From positions 27,161,465-27,225,464 of the forward strand of contig OX419762.1 of NCBI GenBank assembly GCA_948567375.1: DNA of 64,000 nt. Reading direction: 5' to 3'. Below, piece by piece: positions 9,788 to 20,642 of the stretch; the first letter of the stretch is position 1, and each line of letters begins with the position of its first letter. The position numbers were made by a program, and so were the translations under genes. The notes under the pieces were generated by a model, which was not told where the DNA came from, did no database searches, and was given only the letters and a program-made list of their open reading frames with translations. This stretch comes from Lunularia cruciata. Lineage: Eukaryota; Streptophyta; Marchantiopsida; Lunulariales; Lunulariaceae.

Positions 9788-10885
9788 CTACCTTCTATGG
9801 TACATCTTCAACTTATCATGGTTAATCCTATCATAGTGTTGTCCTCCCAACTCCTTGAGATCATAGGTGTAATTTCCCCACACCTTCTCCACTATGAAAG
9901 GTCCAAAGTACTTAGGCAAAAACTTCTTTTGCACTCTCTTAAATCGAATGGAATCAAACAACATTACCCAATCACCTTCTTTGAAAGGCTCCACTTTCTT
10001 CTTGCCTTGCCTCTTGTCATAGCTCTCCTTTTGTTTCCTTTGGGCTTGCTCTACTCAAACCATAGCAACTGCTCTTGCCTCTTCCAACTCCATGAGTTGA
10101 TCCTTCCTTGACTTCTCTACATCACCTCCTTGTGCTTTCTTCAATCTCTTATGAATGCTTTGGAAGGTAGGAAAATCAAAGTGAATAGGTAAGGTAGACT
10201 CAATACCATATACCAATTGAAATGGAGAATACCCGGTGGAATTCTTCATGGTTGTCCTATACTCCCACAAAATTGCATGAATCCTCTTGTCCCAATGATG
10301 TTTAGACTCCTCCATTTCTGCATCTTTGGCCAACATCATGCACAAGGTCTGATTGGTTCTCTTTGCCAAGCCATTGGAATTTGGCTTATAGGATGTAGTT
10401 ACTCTATGTGTGATAGAGAAATGTCGTAGCATGGCTGTAGTAATGAAATCTATTTCATAAAGAAAAATCTGCCCACTTCATCTTCATTCTTGTCCCCCAA
10501 TGGTCTAGCCTCAACCCACTTAGTAAGGTAATGAGTAACTACCACAATGTACCAATTGTTCCTTGGGGTTCTATTGAGAGGACCTACAAAATCAATTCCC
10601 CACTTCTCAAAAGGTCCTAACAATAGAATTGATCTAAGTGGTGGAGTAGATGTAGACTTTCTAGCAAAGCTTGACAAACAAGACAAGTTTTGCAATAATC
10701 AAGACAATCCTTGAAAATCCCTCTCCAATAGAAACCTGCATCTAGAATCTTGAAAGCAGTCACCTTTCTTACAAAGTGTCCTCCACACACTAAACCTTCA
10801 TGAAACTCCTTTATGAGTAGGATAGACTCTTCCTTACCTACTGCTCTTTGAAGTAGACCATCTGCTCCTTGGTGAAAAAGAATAT
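9788..10885 (-). pseudogene. Integrase, family A copy 3
   Basis: Minus-strand pieces give, in order: FHQGADGLLQRA and GLVCGGHF with YCKTCLVCQ (HHCC zinc finger, about 10,880-10,670); KWGIDFVGPLNRTPRN with the first catalytic Asp (about 10,590); KWVEARPL; then RHFSITHRVTTSYKPNSNG (about 10,430). The motif after NG reads LAKRTNQ, so the catalytic Glu of the usual AERTN is Lys here. The C-terminal part (9,994-9,788) reads YFGPFIVEKVWGNYTYDLKE. Frameshifts separate these pieces and the 5' end is cut by the 3.5-kb insertion, so this is a pseudogene. Confidence 0.85.
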
Positions 10886-13800
10886 TGTGGTGCCCACATT
10901 TTTTTGTTTTTTCCAAAATAAAGGAGAAGAAGTGTATAGAGAAGTCGTATTGCGTCTGTATGGCCAAAGAAGACAAAGAAAAGAGTCTTCGGGATGAAAC
11001 CCAAAGTAAAGTGACTTTGAGTCATAAGGCAAAGTACTTGGAAATGCCATGTCAGAGAGTTGGAATAAAGTTGGAATCGTGTTAAAATAGAGTTGGAATC
11101 GTGTTAGTGCGCAAGAGAGAAGTCGTAAGAGTGAAATCGAGAGAGAGTGAGAAAGTAGAAGAGATGGGAGGAGGAAAGAAGAACTCCGAATTTGCAGTGA
11201 GAAATCATGCAATTCAGAGGTTAGATGTGATAGCGAGGATCAAAGACTTAAGCCGACTTCGGATCACATTTCTGACATGGAATTGGAATGTAAGCTTTCC
11301 AAGATTCATGACAAAAATCATCAAGAGTAAGTGTCTCGATGGACCCGAGGAAGAAGGGAAGGGAGGAAATCCGGCTCGCTGGACAAAGTTGGATTGGAGA
11401 CTTGTACTCGAGAAGGAGGTAGGCTTGGAGCAGGGAGCCACATTCTTGGGGAAGGGAGAGATAGCTCAGGAGACTCAGGAGGTGAGAGACGCTTTCTCTT
11501 TGAAGAGAACGAAGAATGGGTATAAGGTTGAGAGTTACAAGGATCCAATGAAGAGAGGGATTGTGAGTGCTCTCATGGCAATCTTGAAGCCGGAGAGAAC
11601 AACTTATGTGATGAAACACCAAGCGGTGTTCTTCCATAAGTTGTTTGCAGGAGAACCTATTAATTGGGCAAGGTGCTTCCATGGGAGGACGAGACAGATG
11701 GTGTGGAATTTGCGGGATAAGTCGCCTCCACACTACATTGTACCATTTGCAGCACATTTCTACCTCGGGTTGAATTTGCTCAATTCGGCCAAGCGAAACA
11801 AAATGGTGTCTCACTTCCATCCCGACTTAAGAAGAGAAGTCAACGTAGAGGAACATCAGCAGGGTATTCTCCAAATCCAAAGCACGGATGATTACTACAC
11901 AAAGACAGGTAAGAGCGTGGAGATAGAAGCGAGTACTCCGATGACAAAGAAGAGAGGTCGGCAAGGTGAAGCCAAAGATATCAAGAAACCTTGGAAGACG
12001 AGGAGAGGCAACCCAAGGCAAGGAATGGTGGTAATTGAGTCGGAGGACAAAGACTCAAAAGGAGATGCCAAGCTCAAGACTGAAGACTCGGAACACAAAG
12101 AAGAGCCTGAGCTAACGCTGCAAAGTGAGGATATGAGTAGCGATAGTGATGAAGGGGGAGAAATGACATTAGCTCCATCGGCTAAAGAAGCAGAAGAAGA
12201 AGAAGTTCATACACAGTTGGAAGACAAAGTAGCTGTGCCTGAAGAAAAGAAGATCGCAGTACAGCGAGGAGTTCACTCAAGACGTAAGGCAAAGTGTGAA
12301 GCGGGGCCGAGTAAAGCAAAAGACAAGGTAAGCAAAAGCTCGAGAAGTGAGGCATCAATTCCAATATGAAGACTGCAAAGGAGAAGGCGAGTATTGGGTG
12401 AAGAAGAGGTAAGAAGGAAGATTTCTATGCCGGAAGAAGTAGGTGCAAGAAATGGAGTGGAGTACCTGCATGAAATCTTGTGTCCATTGTTGGTAAGGTT
12501 GGAGTACAAGAAGAGGGAGATGCAGTTGACATGTCCGGAGGTGACGACTGTGTTGCAGGTATTAGCGCGATTAGAAGAAGAGAACTCTGAGTTGAAGAAG
12601 AGTGTAACCCGAGGAGAGGAGGAAAGGGAAGTGCTGCGAGCATAGGCAGTGGTGAGAAGTCAGGTAATTGAAGACCTAAAGAGAGAGGTAAATTATCAAG
12701 AGGATCTTGTGAAGAAGAGTGACGTAGCAAGGGAGAGACAAGTAGCGGAGTATGAGATTTTGAAGCAACAGTTTGCTGATTCAAGAGTAGAAGTAATCCA
12801 TGCTATGGCGAGAATAGCTGCAAAGGATCAGGAGCTCGATAGAGTGATGGAGAGTGTTGAGGAGAAGAAGCAACTCTAGCAACAAGAGTTGGCGGCATGA
12901 TACAGAGAAGAAGACCAATTACGAGAGCTACTTCGTAATCAAGAGGAGAAGGTTGTCCAGAAAGAGAAGGAGAAGGAGTCGGTGAAAGCCGAGTTTGAGG
13001 AGGAGTTGGCAATGTATCAAGAGGACTGGCTTGCAGATCGGGTTCAAGAAAGGAAGACAAGATTGGAGCCGATAAAGGAGATTGTCCTCCAGATGAATGC
13101 AATGTTGAGTACAAAGGCCAGCGTTCAAATTGAAGAGACGAGACTGCACAAGTTGAAATTGTTGGTGCAGGAGACGAGGCAAAGACAGGCAAAAGACACT
13201 GATTTGAACACCTTGTTGATTAGTTTAAGGACTCGGGTAGACAGGAAGATTTTAGAAGTAGAGGATAACATTTCAATTAGATTAGACTTAGTGAAAATAG
13301 AGATAGAAAAGCTTTGGAAAGATGTTCAAGCAAAACCCAAAGTAAATAACGTAGGAGTACAAATGTCTTTGAAGTTACCGATGGAGACATTAGAGAAGAG
13401 TGGGTCGGGAGATAAGGAGTTAGATAGATTGCCCACTAGTGGAATTTCAGATCAAGAAAGAGAATTGTTGGATCTGGTAGAAGAATTAGAAGTTGTGAAA
13501 CCCGAAGACAGAGTAGTAGGAAGTAAGATTACTTCGGGTTCGGGTTTGAAAGCCAAAGAAGAAGTAGACATTGGATCGGATTAGTAATAGTTTTGATATT
13601 TGAAGAGGCAGATATGAAGAGGTTCATTGTCATTTTGGATCTGCAGGTTAGAAGAGTTGTTGTAGAACGATATAGTTGTTAATACTGTCAATTGATTGAC
13701 TACTTAAGAGTGGCATTTGTAGTCAAATGTTGTTCAGTGCTCATTATTTCTGAGAATAGATAAAGTGAAGTGCTATGAAGCAGTGCTCGTTGCTTGAGCT

Positions 13801-14380
13801 TGATTCTGAGTATCAACGTTATACTTGTGTTTATGAGTGTTTGGAGAAATTTGAAGTGCAAGTCAGAGTGCTTGTTGGATGTTGGATTCCACAGCCTTGA
13901 TCCTCATTCTGTGTGTTTGATCTAGAGTGAAGTGCAATCGAAGCAATGCCTTGACAGATCTGAGAGGAATTGTAGTGTTGGTAGTATTCTGCATTTGTAA
14001 GTGCAGTGCGAAGTTGATGTGAAGCAATTTTGATTGAGGAAGTTGTGCCTTCAGGGGAAGGGTGGAACACAATTTTGAGGCAAAGTTGTTTTGTAGTGAA
14101 GTGCCATTTTTGGAAGAGCCTGAATTCATCACAATCAAGATTGTTTGGAAAGATTTGATGGAGTTGTGATTAAGGAGTGTTAATTTGTGACAAGACTGCA
14201 AGTCAATGCTTGTTACTCTCTTTTGGGTGTGGTTTCTACCTGAGAGATTAAAGACGCAACCAAGAAGAACTACATTGTTACTGTTTGACTTTGTATTTGA
14301 ACATTTCTGACTCGTATCTCTGTGGGAACAAACTTTACTTACCTAATTACCGCAAACGTGATATTTGCCGGGTTGTCACA
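10886..14380 (+). mobile_element. 3,495-bp insertion with AATAT target duplication, unknown class
   Basis: The family A copy 3 polyprotein is interrupted between the RNase H linker and the integrase zinc finger. The same sequence is continuous in the copy at 38,785. The insertion starts TGTGGTGCCCACA (10,886) and ends GGGTTGTCACA (14,380). It is flanked by AATAT at 10,881-10,885 and 14,381-14,385, a perfect 5-bp duplication. The ends show TG...CA, and as inverted ends TGTG-GTGCCC and TGTGACAACCC they are weakly similar. I could not find an internal direct repeat of either end, so there are no LTRs. The insertion is CpG-richer than its host element and holds a single long ORF plus about 800 bases of 3' noncoding sequence. 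Confidence 0.8.
11164..13584 (+). pseudogene. Long single ORF of the insertion: plant transposon-like N-terminus plus coiled coil
   Basis: One frame of 807 codons runs from ATG 11,164 to TAG 13,582 with only four internal stops (12,367 TGA; 12,643 TAG; 12,877 TAG; 12,898 TGA) and no frameshift. Residues about 149-212 (HQAVFFHKLFAGEPINW, then IVPFAAHFYLGLNLL) resemble what is usually called putative plant transposon protein, found in large non-autonomous plant retroelements; this is from memory. An acidic, Ser/Glu-rich linker follows (residues about 290-360), then basic VHSRRKAK, then long charged heptad-like segments (about 410-720) predicted to be coiled coil. No RT, integrase or transposase triad is visible. 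All four stops are explicable as C-to-T changes (CAG to TAG or CGA to TGA). It could be a gag-like structural protein or a captured host gene. Confidence 0.65.
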
Positions 14381-14385
14381 AATAT

Positions 14386-16090
14386 CCCCCACCATTGTGT
14401 AAGGTCTAGATCTTGTTGCAAGGGCCTTCTTCTCCCTAGCATGCATCCGTTCTGGATAGTTACCTCTTGTCACAGAATCCACAATCTCCTTGTACTCCAT
14501 TGGAACCTCTTGAGTGATTGAGATTGTCATGAGCTCCTCATCCGGGAAGGAATCATCCACTGGCTCATCTCCATCATGATCATAGGCTCTAGATAACAAA
14601 TCAGCATTTGCATGTTTCTTTCCTGGCCTATCCTCAATGGTGTAGTCATACTCAGACAAGAGTATCATCCACCTTGCTAGTCTCCCTTCAACATTAGGCT
14701 TGTTGAAGATGTACTTCAAAGCCTTATGATCCGTGACAATGGTGGCTTTCCTTCCAATCAAGTAGTGTCTAAACTTCTTGAGACCAAAGATCACTGCCAA
14801 CCCTTCTCTCTCCATGACAGAGTAGTTCTTCTCTACAGAAACCATCTGCCTACTAGCATAAGCTATTGGATGATCATGCCCATCTTGGTCTAATTGACTA
14901 AGAGTGCATCCTATAGCTACATTAGAAGCATCAGTGTAGAAGATGAAAGGCTTACTCCAATCAGGTTTAGCAAGAATTGGAGTTACAACAAGGGATTGCT
15001 TGAGCTCCTCAAAAGCTTTGAGAGCCTTCTTGTCCTCTAAAATCACCATGTAATCTACACCCTTCTTCATGTAGATGGTCAATGCATAAGCCTTGTTGGA
15101 AAGTGAGAAAATGAAACTCCTATAGTATCCAACCATCCCCAAGAATTGGTGTCACTTTGTCAAGCTTGAAGGGAATGGAAGGTCTGAGATTTTCCTCACC
15201 TTCTCAAGATCAACTGCTATTCCATCCTTGGAGATGATTTGCCCCAAAAGTAGACCTTCTTCACATCCAAAAATGCACTTCTCTGGGTTGAGTGATGCAT
15301 TTGCCTCATCCAAGCATTGCAAGTCCTTGATTAGGTGCTCAAAGTGCTCCTCCTTACTCCCATAGACACAAAAGTCATCAATGAAGTCTCTCATAAATTT
15401 CCCAATGAAAGGTTCAAATACCTTGTTCATGAACCGTCAGAATGTGGCTTGGGCATTGCAAAGCCCAAAAAGCATGACCTTGAAAGTGTAAGATCCCCAA
15501 GGTGTGGTGAATGTGGTGAGTTGTTGATGCTTTGGTGCAATCTTGATTTGGTTATATCCACTATAACCATCTCCAAAATTGTACCTCTCATGACTTGTTA
15601 CCTCCTCCAAGATCTCATCAATGAATGGCAATGGGTAGTAGTCCTTCTTGGTAACAACATTGAGCTTCTTGTAATCCACACATACCCGAAGCTTGCCATT
15701 CTTTTTCTTCACAATGACAATTGGAGACACCCATTCTGAATTCTCTACCTCAAAGATAAATCCAGCCTCCTTGAGTTTATCAATCTCCTCCTTCACAACC
15801 AAAGATATTTGTGGGCTAATGCAACATTGTTTTTGGCGGATTGGTCTTGCAAGTGACTCCACCTCTAACTTGTGCTCCTCCAAGGTGACTTCCTTCAAAT
15901 CCTTGTAACTGAAAGCAAAAACATGGATGAACTTGCGGAAAATCTCCTCAAATCCCACCTTCTCCTCCTTGGTAACATTTGGGCCATACTTGAGGGTAGC
16001 TAACCTTCTCTCTACCTCCTCAAGTGTCAATGGTGATTTATCTGGGTCCTTCAAAACCTCTGGCTTAGTGCAAAATCTATAGCACACAAA
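14386..16090 (-). pseudogene. Reverse transcriptase and RNase H, family A copy 3
   Basis: A single minus-strand frame from 16,087 down to the insertion edge has only two stops (about 15,434 and 15,149). RT motifs in order: SPIVIVKKKNGKLRVCVDYK, KLNVVTKKDYYPLPFIDEIL, DGYSGYNQIKIAP, FGLCNAQATF and the catalytic box DFIDDF (about 15,380). RNase H follows: PFIFYTDASNVAIG, VMEREGLAVIFGLKKFRHYL, IVTDHKALKYIF and GKKHANADLLSR. The DGYSGYNQI form and the FIDD box match non-chromovirus Tat/Athila gypsy RTs. The frame is lost at the 3.5-kb insertion after the YTMV segment. Confidence 0.9.
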
Positions 16091-16760
16091 GGATACACAT
16101 CTAAATCAGATTTAGATTCATCCTCCTCCGTGGAAGTCTCCTCTTCCATGCTTGTGTCCACACCTGAAGCTCTTTCTTCAGAATCTGATTCTCAATAATC
16201 AGAAGATGGTGTATCTGAATGTGAAGTGTTGGTGGTATTAGTCACAGGAATTGTGACTCTATGGTTTGATGGCCCAATCCTCAAGTACACTTTGTGCCAT
16301 CAATCAATTGTGCGTGCTGCTCTCAACCATGGCCTCCCAAGAAGTAAGTCATAGCTTGAATCCTTCAAGACTTGGAAAGTCATGAGATTTTGAACTCCCA
16401 TAACTGAAACTACCACTTTATCCATCACCCCTACTAATCAAACTTGTTGCTTGTTTGCCATGCTCACCACAAATGTTGAAGGTCTTGAGGGTATCATACC
16501 CAACTTCTCATCAACCTTTCTGACATGGCATTTACTGCTGATCCTCCATCAACCAATGCATCCTTGATGTTATGACCATTCACTCTTACATCAATCTTGG
16601 AGGTATATTCACAAGCCTCCCATGGTGCTGACTTGGCATCCACCACCCCCATTGATACTAGAGCTTTGGCCTTCTTCTTCCTCTTGCTCCTTGTAGAACT
16701 CAAATCACCTCTAAGCTCCTTTCTCAAGGTAGGGTTCAAAGCAATCAATTGGCCCACTAT
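16091..16760 (-). pseudogene. Protease and gag-protease linker, family A copy 3
   Basis: On the minus strand, LIALNPTLRKELRG and KIDVRVNGHNIKDA lead into ALVDGGSAVNAMSERLM, the retropepsin active-site segment (about 16,500-16,560); DGG replaces the common DSG/DTG. The rest of the protease and the acidic linker to RT (16,490-16,091) are degraded by stops and frameshifts. A solo LTR of another family cuts the frame at 16,761. The intact order is seen in the copy at 36,420-37,080. Confidence 0.8.
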
Positions 16761-17160
16761 TGTAAAAGACCAAAACCAAGGAGAGAAATAGGAGAATGGA
16801 AACTCACATTGGGACACTTGAATGAGAGAAAACTCCAAATGCCTAGCATGAGCTTTGGCTTTGGTATTTATAGGTAACATACAAGGCCCTTGAGAAGCTT
16901 ATCAAGAAGCTTCCTCAAGCCGCTTTCTTAGAGTGCAAGCCAAGTTAACTAGGAAGCTTCTCAAGAAGCTTCCTTTTAGAAGCCGCCTACTTGGTGTGCA
17001 AGCTAAGCTAGTTGGAAGCTTCTAGAAGCTACTTACTTAAGGTGCAAGCTAAGCTAACCGGGAAGCTTCCTAGATACTTCCAAAATATTCTAGGCTAATT
17101 TGTCTTATGTGCTACTTCGTGAGCCTGACTGACTTCATCGCTAAACTCCATATTGTTACA
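16761..17160 (-). repeat. Solo LTR, family H (heat-shock-element-like), copy 1
   Basis: This 400-bp block is TGTAAAAGACC...CATATTGTTACA on the plus strand. It is flanked by ACTAT (16,756-16,760) and ACTGT (17,161-17,165), a 5-bp duplication with one transition. The host gag sequence resumes in frame after it. Minus is the likely transcribed strand because TATAAATA lies there (16,872-16,865). Upstream of it are several GAAGCTTC units, including GAAGCTTCTAGAAGC near 17,015-17,030. No internal region is present, so this is a solo LTR. Confidence 0.85.
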
Positions 17161-17420
17161 ACTGTGATGTTAGCCTTGTGACTACCAACATCCTCCAACA
17201 CATAGTAGTTCCATTGTTGCTTTGAGATCAAGAAGTCCTCCATCCCCAACTTCTTCCTTGGAGTCTTTGTTGTTGATGGTGTTGAGGTGTGAGTGCTCCT
17301 AGTAGACATAGCAGTATCCTTGCTTGGAGTAAATCCTTGAGAAGATGCTTGGAGTAAATCCTTGAGAAGATGCTTGGAGTAAATGCTTGGAGTAAATCCT
17401 TGAGATTTTTGGTGGTAATC
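17161..17420 (-). pseudogene. gag tail of family A copy 3 and microrepeat junction
   Basis: The minus strand reads STRSTHTSTPSTTKTPRKKL and MEDFLISKQQWNYYVLEDVG, the same gag tail as at 8,711 and 36,270 on the plus strand. Upstream of it (17,325-17,410 plus coordinates) the phrase CTTGGAGTAAATCCTTGAGA recurs about three to four times with small variations. Each unit encodes the SQGFTPS segment that occurs once in other copies. Beyond the repeat the sequence belongs to a different gypsy element. Confidence 0.75.
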
Positions 17421-17990
17421 TTACGGGTAGGTTTTCTATGAAAACATTTTGAAACTCATTGACCACATCTTTCAATTTCTCAAGAACTTGTCTATTGAGT
17501 TGTGCACTTTGGACTTCTCTTATTAGACCCATGAAACATCTATATGTCTTACATATAGCTTTTGTCCCTATGACATAGAGAGGTGATTCTTGCTTATGTG
17601 CTCTCTCTTTAACCCCAATGATCTTCCATTGGATGGCTTCTTACTACTTTCTTCCTCCAATTGACCATGAGGTTGTAGTGTTCCATCCATAATATACCTA
17701 AGATTGCATCATAATGAGCTAACCATCTCACTTGCTAGTCAATTGCTTCTTGATACTCTCTTATAGAGAGTGTTACCTTTCTAGGTAATAACTCAATCCT
17801 CTTTGTCTGCCCATTAAGTAATTCTATTTTTTCATTCTCATCCTTCTCTAGATCCATCTCCAACCTTATTGCAATAGAGCAAGATAAGAAATTCTCTATT
17901 GCTTCCAGATCTATCAATACTCTCACTTGATTGCCTTTTAAGACTCTATTTATGATAATCAAATGTGAGTTTTTCATCCTCAATTTCTAG
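17420..17990 (-). pseudogene. Chromovirus protease and RT N-terminus (family C)
   Basis: Minus strand 17,983-17,735 reads VRVLIDLEAIENFLSCSIAI, which matches the retropepsin pattern VLIDSGATHNFIS with the catalytic Ser-Gly replaced. Further down, 17,532-17,400 reads LKDVVNEFQNVFIENLPVRL followed by PPK, the conserved segment that opens the RT of chromoviruses. Both are broken by stops. The reading direction agrees with the LTR at 19,702-20,286. The rest of RT is missing because of the fusion with family A copy 3. Confidence 0.65.
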
Positions 17991-18099
17991 GCACTTGTCT
18001 TCTTCCTCCATCACTTTTTTGCTTCTCCATTGAGCCAATAAGGCCAAGAGGTACATTTATTGGCAATCTTTGTTTTTGGGTGTGATTTTTGCATCCTCT

Positions 18100-19120
18100 T
18101 CTTCAATTTGTTTCTCCATGTTGTTCAAATTGTAAGTATGACAATTGATGGTTAGGTGCACACTTGACTACAATTGTAACAACAACTGTGTTTTGCTTGA
18201 ATCCCTTCCCCTTGTGGGACACTATCTCTCCTTTCTTTGACCTGCCTCTATTCTCCTTGGAATGGTTGTGCTCCTCATTCTCAAAACTAAATGTTACCCA
18301 ATTCTATAGGAATTGGTCCACCAAATTGTTGTGTTTCATTCCAAGAATGTTCAGTCGGGACTACCCCTTGACCTCCTCCAAGCACCCTTGCTATTCTTTG
18401 AGCACAAGAAATGGCTTCAAAAACCATATGAGGGTTTTGTACCATTAATTCTTGGTGAATTTGCTCCTTTAACCTTCATTTGAAATTGTTGAGAGCTTCT
18501 GCTTGACTCATGTTGATTATTGCAACCTATAGATTGAGGAATGCCTCTATGTACTCTTGTACATTATTCTTTTGCTTCAACTCCCATAGTTGAGAATAGC
18601 CCATCTGCAGATTGGAAGATCTTCAACAGCCCTTCCTACATGGCAGTCCAAGTGACCTCTCTTCCTTCTACCAACATTGATCATTACCAAGCATCATCCC
18701 ATGTGAGGGATTTATCAACCAAGTACCCACATGCAAACACACCTATAAAACAATTGGTGATTTCAATTCTGAATAACCAAAAGTATTAATTCATCCTTGA
18801 AATCCAATTCTCCACTACTCCCATGGACCATTGTTCCTTGTAAGGTTCAATATTGCATATCTTTTTAATCCGCAATAGCAACGTGGCCTCATTGTTTACT
18901 AGAGTGGGTGTCATTGGCATGAGTGACTCTCCATGTACTTCAAACAATGGTATTGGGGTTTTGGATGACTCTCCTTTGTGCATTGCCTGATCATTCTTGA
19001 AGGTACATACTTGAATTTGCAATGCTTCTAAGGTCATCTTAATCTCTTGAAACTTTTTCAACATCCCTTGCATTCCTTGCATCAACTCTTGCAACTACAT
19101 ATCCATGATTCTACACACAA
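18100..19120 (-). pseudogene. gag, chromovirus family C
   Basis: Minus strand 19,094-18,786 starts MQELMQGMQGMLKKFQEIKM, a coiled-coil-like gag N-terminus. It leads to NIEPYKEQWSMGVVENWISR and, after stops, LTWDDAW, KQKNNVQEYIEAFL and MSQAEALNNF. This order is that of gypsy gag capsids. A cysteine-bearing segment near 18,160 may be the remains of the knuckle. Multiple frameshifts make it a pseudogene. Confidence 0.6.
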
Positions 19121-19701
19121 CAATTGCCTAATCACTATTTCTATCTCAACAAAGGATTGATACAATCACTCATGAAGGGGCATCAACTATTAGGACTACC
19201 ATTGGGATTTCAAAAGCTATCACTCATTGATAATATTTCTCACCAAAGTTACAGACTACAAAATCCTTGAACATTACTTTTGGTTTAACCACATAACGGC
19301 TTTCTACTTAAGTGATGAAAGGGAGAGGATTTAGTATCTTCATATCCATCACAATAGAATATAGATCATCAAATTGCACTCTTTATCATAGATACCAGAA
19401 GCAAAATTTGGTGAATCCATCACTATATCCATGAACTCTAATCCAAAATAGACAATGAGATATACTCTCACTTGCTCATGCTAGATATACATAATCTTGA
19501 TGTGGAATGGATTCAAGAATAGAAAGCATAGTGCCGGATATTGTCCTTTTAGAGCCTCTGTCACATCCTCTCTCTAACACACTCCTAGTCTATTGATTGC
19601 ACTACAATCTTTCTCCTCAAAATTACTCAACCTCAGTAACTCATGTTCCTCTAAGAGGAGTGATCCACTCTCTTGGATTGAAACATTTTCTATGATATCA
19701 T
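19121..19701 (-). other. Leader of chromovirus family C
   Basis: No gene is seen. On the minus strand, the segment directly after the LTR reads TGATATCATAGA (19,700-19,689). This resembles the initiator tRNA-Met primer binding site TGGTATCAGAGC. The remaining 560 bases are the untranslated leader of the gag fragment. Confidence 0.5.
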
Positions 19702-20286
19702 TGTAATCTTCCAAGGATAAGAGACCTTAAGAGAAACAAAAAAGAAACACAAAAGCTTCACACTCAATATTCCAATGCTCCAAAGAAGCACCTTGTCTTT
19801 ATTATATAGCAAAGAGGATTCCCTCAAAGGAAGCTCCACCTTTGGATCAGATACATGGATTGGTGACATGGTAGTGAGCTCTACTCTTAGATAAGTTGCA
19901 TGCATGGGTGAGATGTTTTTTTTTGGTCCTATCTGGTTGGTCAAACAAGCTTTGACCAAAGGGAATCTTTAGAGAATCTTCTTGTATAAATTTCATAATT
20001 GCATGGGTGAGTACCGTTGGAAAGCTCTTGATGAGATAAATAGGAGGAGGGAAGGCTAGCCTGGTTTTTTCCTTGGGGAAGAGTTTGCACAATTTTTGTG
20101 GCCTAATTCATTCATTAGGTCTCCAAAATTGACTCAAAAGTTCTCAACTCCTACTCTATTAGTAGAACTACTCTTTTGGTAATATTTATACCTGATCTAT
20201 TTACTACATTATCTATAATAATCTTCTAAATGTTACCAAGCCAATTTTCACCTTTGGGTAATATATATATAGCTATTGGTATTACA
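19702..20286 (-). repeat. 5' LTR, chromovirus family C (inverted copy)
   Basis: This 585-bp block reads TGTAATACCAATAGC at its minus-strand start (20,286) and ends ATTACA at 19,702. It aligns in order with the plus-strand LTR at 22,734-23,322, sharing GGCTTGGTAACAT, ACCAAAAGAGTA, CCCATGCAATT and CTATATAATAAAGACAAGGTG. The TATATAATA motif is a plausible promoter. A primer binding site follows, so this is the 5' LTR of the gag/protease fragments at 17.4-19.1 kb. Confidence 0.8.
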
Positions 20287-20291
20287 TCTAG

Positions 20292-20439
20292 GCTATTTTT
20301 GGCTCTTGCACTATTAGTAGACGTACTCTTTTGGTGATACCTCTATTTGATCTACCTAGCCCATCATACCTAACATCCTTCCAGATGATACCAAGCCAAT
20401 TTTAATGTAAAGATAATATGTCTAGCTATTGGTATAACA
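20292..20439 (-). repeat. Family C LTR start fragment
   Basis: A second copy of the first 148 bases of the family C LTR lies immediately outside the full LTR, in the same orientation (start TGTTATACCAATAGC at 20,439). It ends at the CAAAAATAG point. This makes two LTR starts in tandem, which could mark a nested insertion or unequal recombination. Confidence 0.7.
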
Positions 20440-20642
20440 TGCTCCAAGCCCCAACATACTCCAATTAGTTTGAACTTGGAATGGTCATCCTTTGATCAGT
20501 CTCCTAAGAATAGGAGCAATATCAACCTCTCCTTGAGCTCTTTAAAAGCTCTCTCTTGTTTATGTTCCCAACACCACTCTTGTGTAAGCTTGGTGAGCTT
20601 TGTCAAGGCTTTAGAAATGGCACTAAATCCTCTAACTATTGG
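20440..20642 (-). pseudogene. RT C-terminus / RNase H junction, gypsy family K
   Basis: The minus strand reads RGFSAISKALTKLTK, then AFKELKERL. This is the segment that follows the RT palm in gypsy elements (compare VKGFSSIAKPLT...FQELK in relatives, from memory). It is the continuation of the RT at 23,328-24,140: the two parts are separated by a chromovirus insertion with target duplication CAATA. A one-base shift lies at the junction. Confidence 0.65.

Larger units (their letters stand above)
9048..17320 (-). mobile_element. Family A gypsy element, copy 3 (inverted, twice interrupted)
   Basis: Read on the minus strand, this copy has the gag tail (17,320-17,161), protease (16,760-16,494), RT and RNase H (16,090-14,386), integrase (10,880-9,788) and 3' LTR (9,739-9,048). 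It is split by a solo LTR (16,761-17,160) and by a 3.5-kb insertion (10,886-14,380). Its own 5' LTR, leader, ORF1 and main gag are absent. At about 17,320-17,420 it joins in the same orientation to a chromovirus fragment through short tandem repeats. The RT/RNase H block is the best preserved in the window. Confidence 0.85.

Noticed and set aside
10885-11085. Upstream open frame at the start of the 3.5-kb insertion as part of the main ORF
   Set aside because: It lacks an ATG at its start, ends in a TAA at 11,083 and begins at the element boundary. The first ATG in good context is 11,164.
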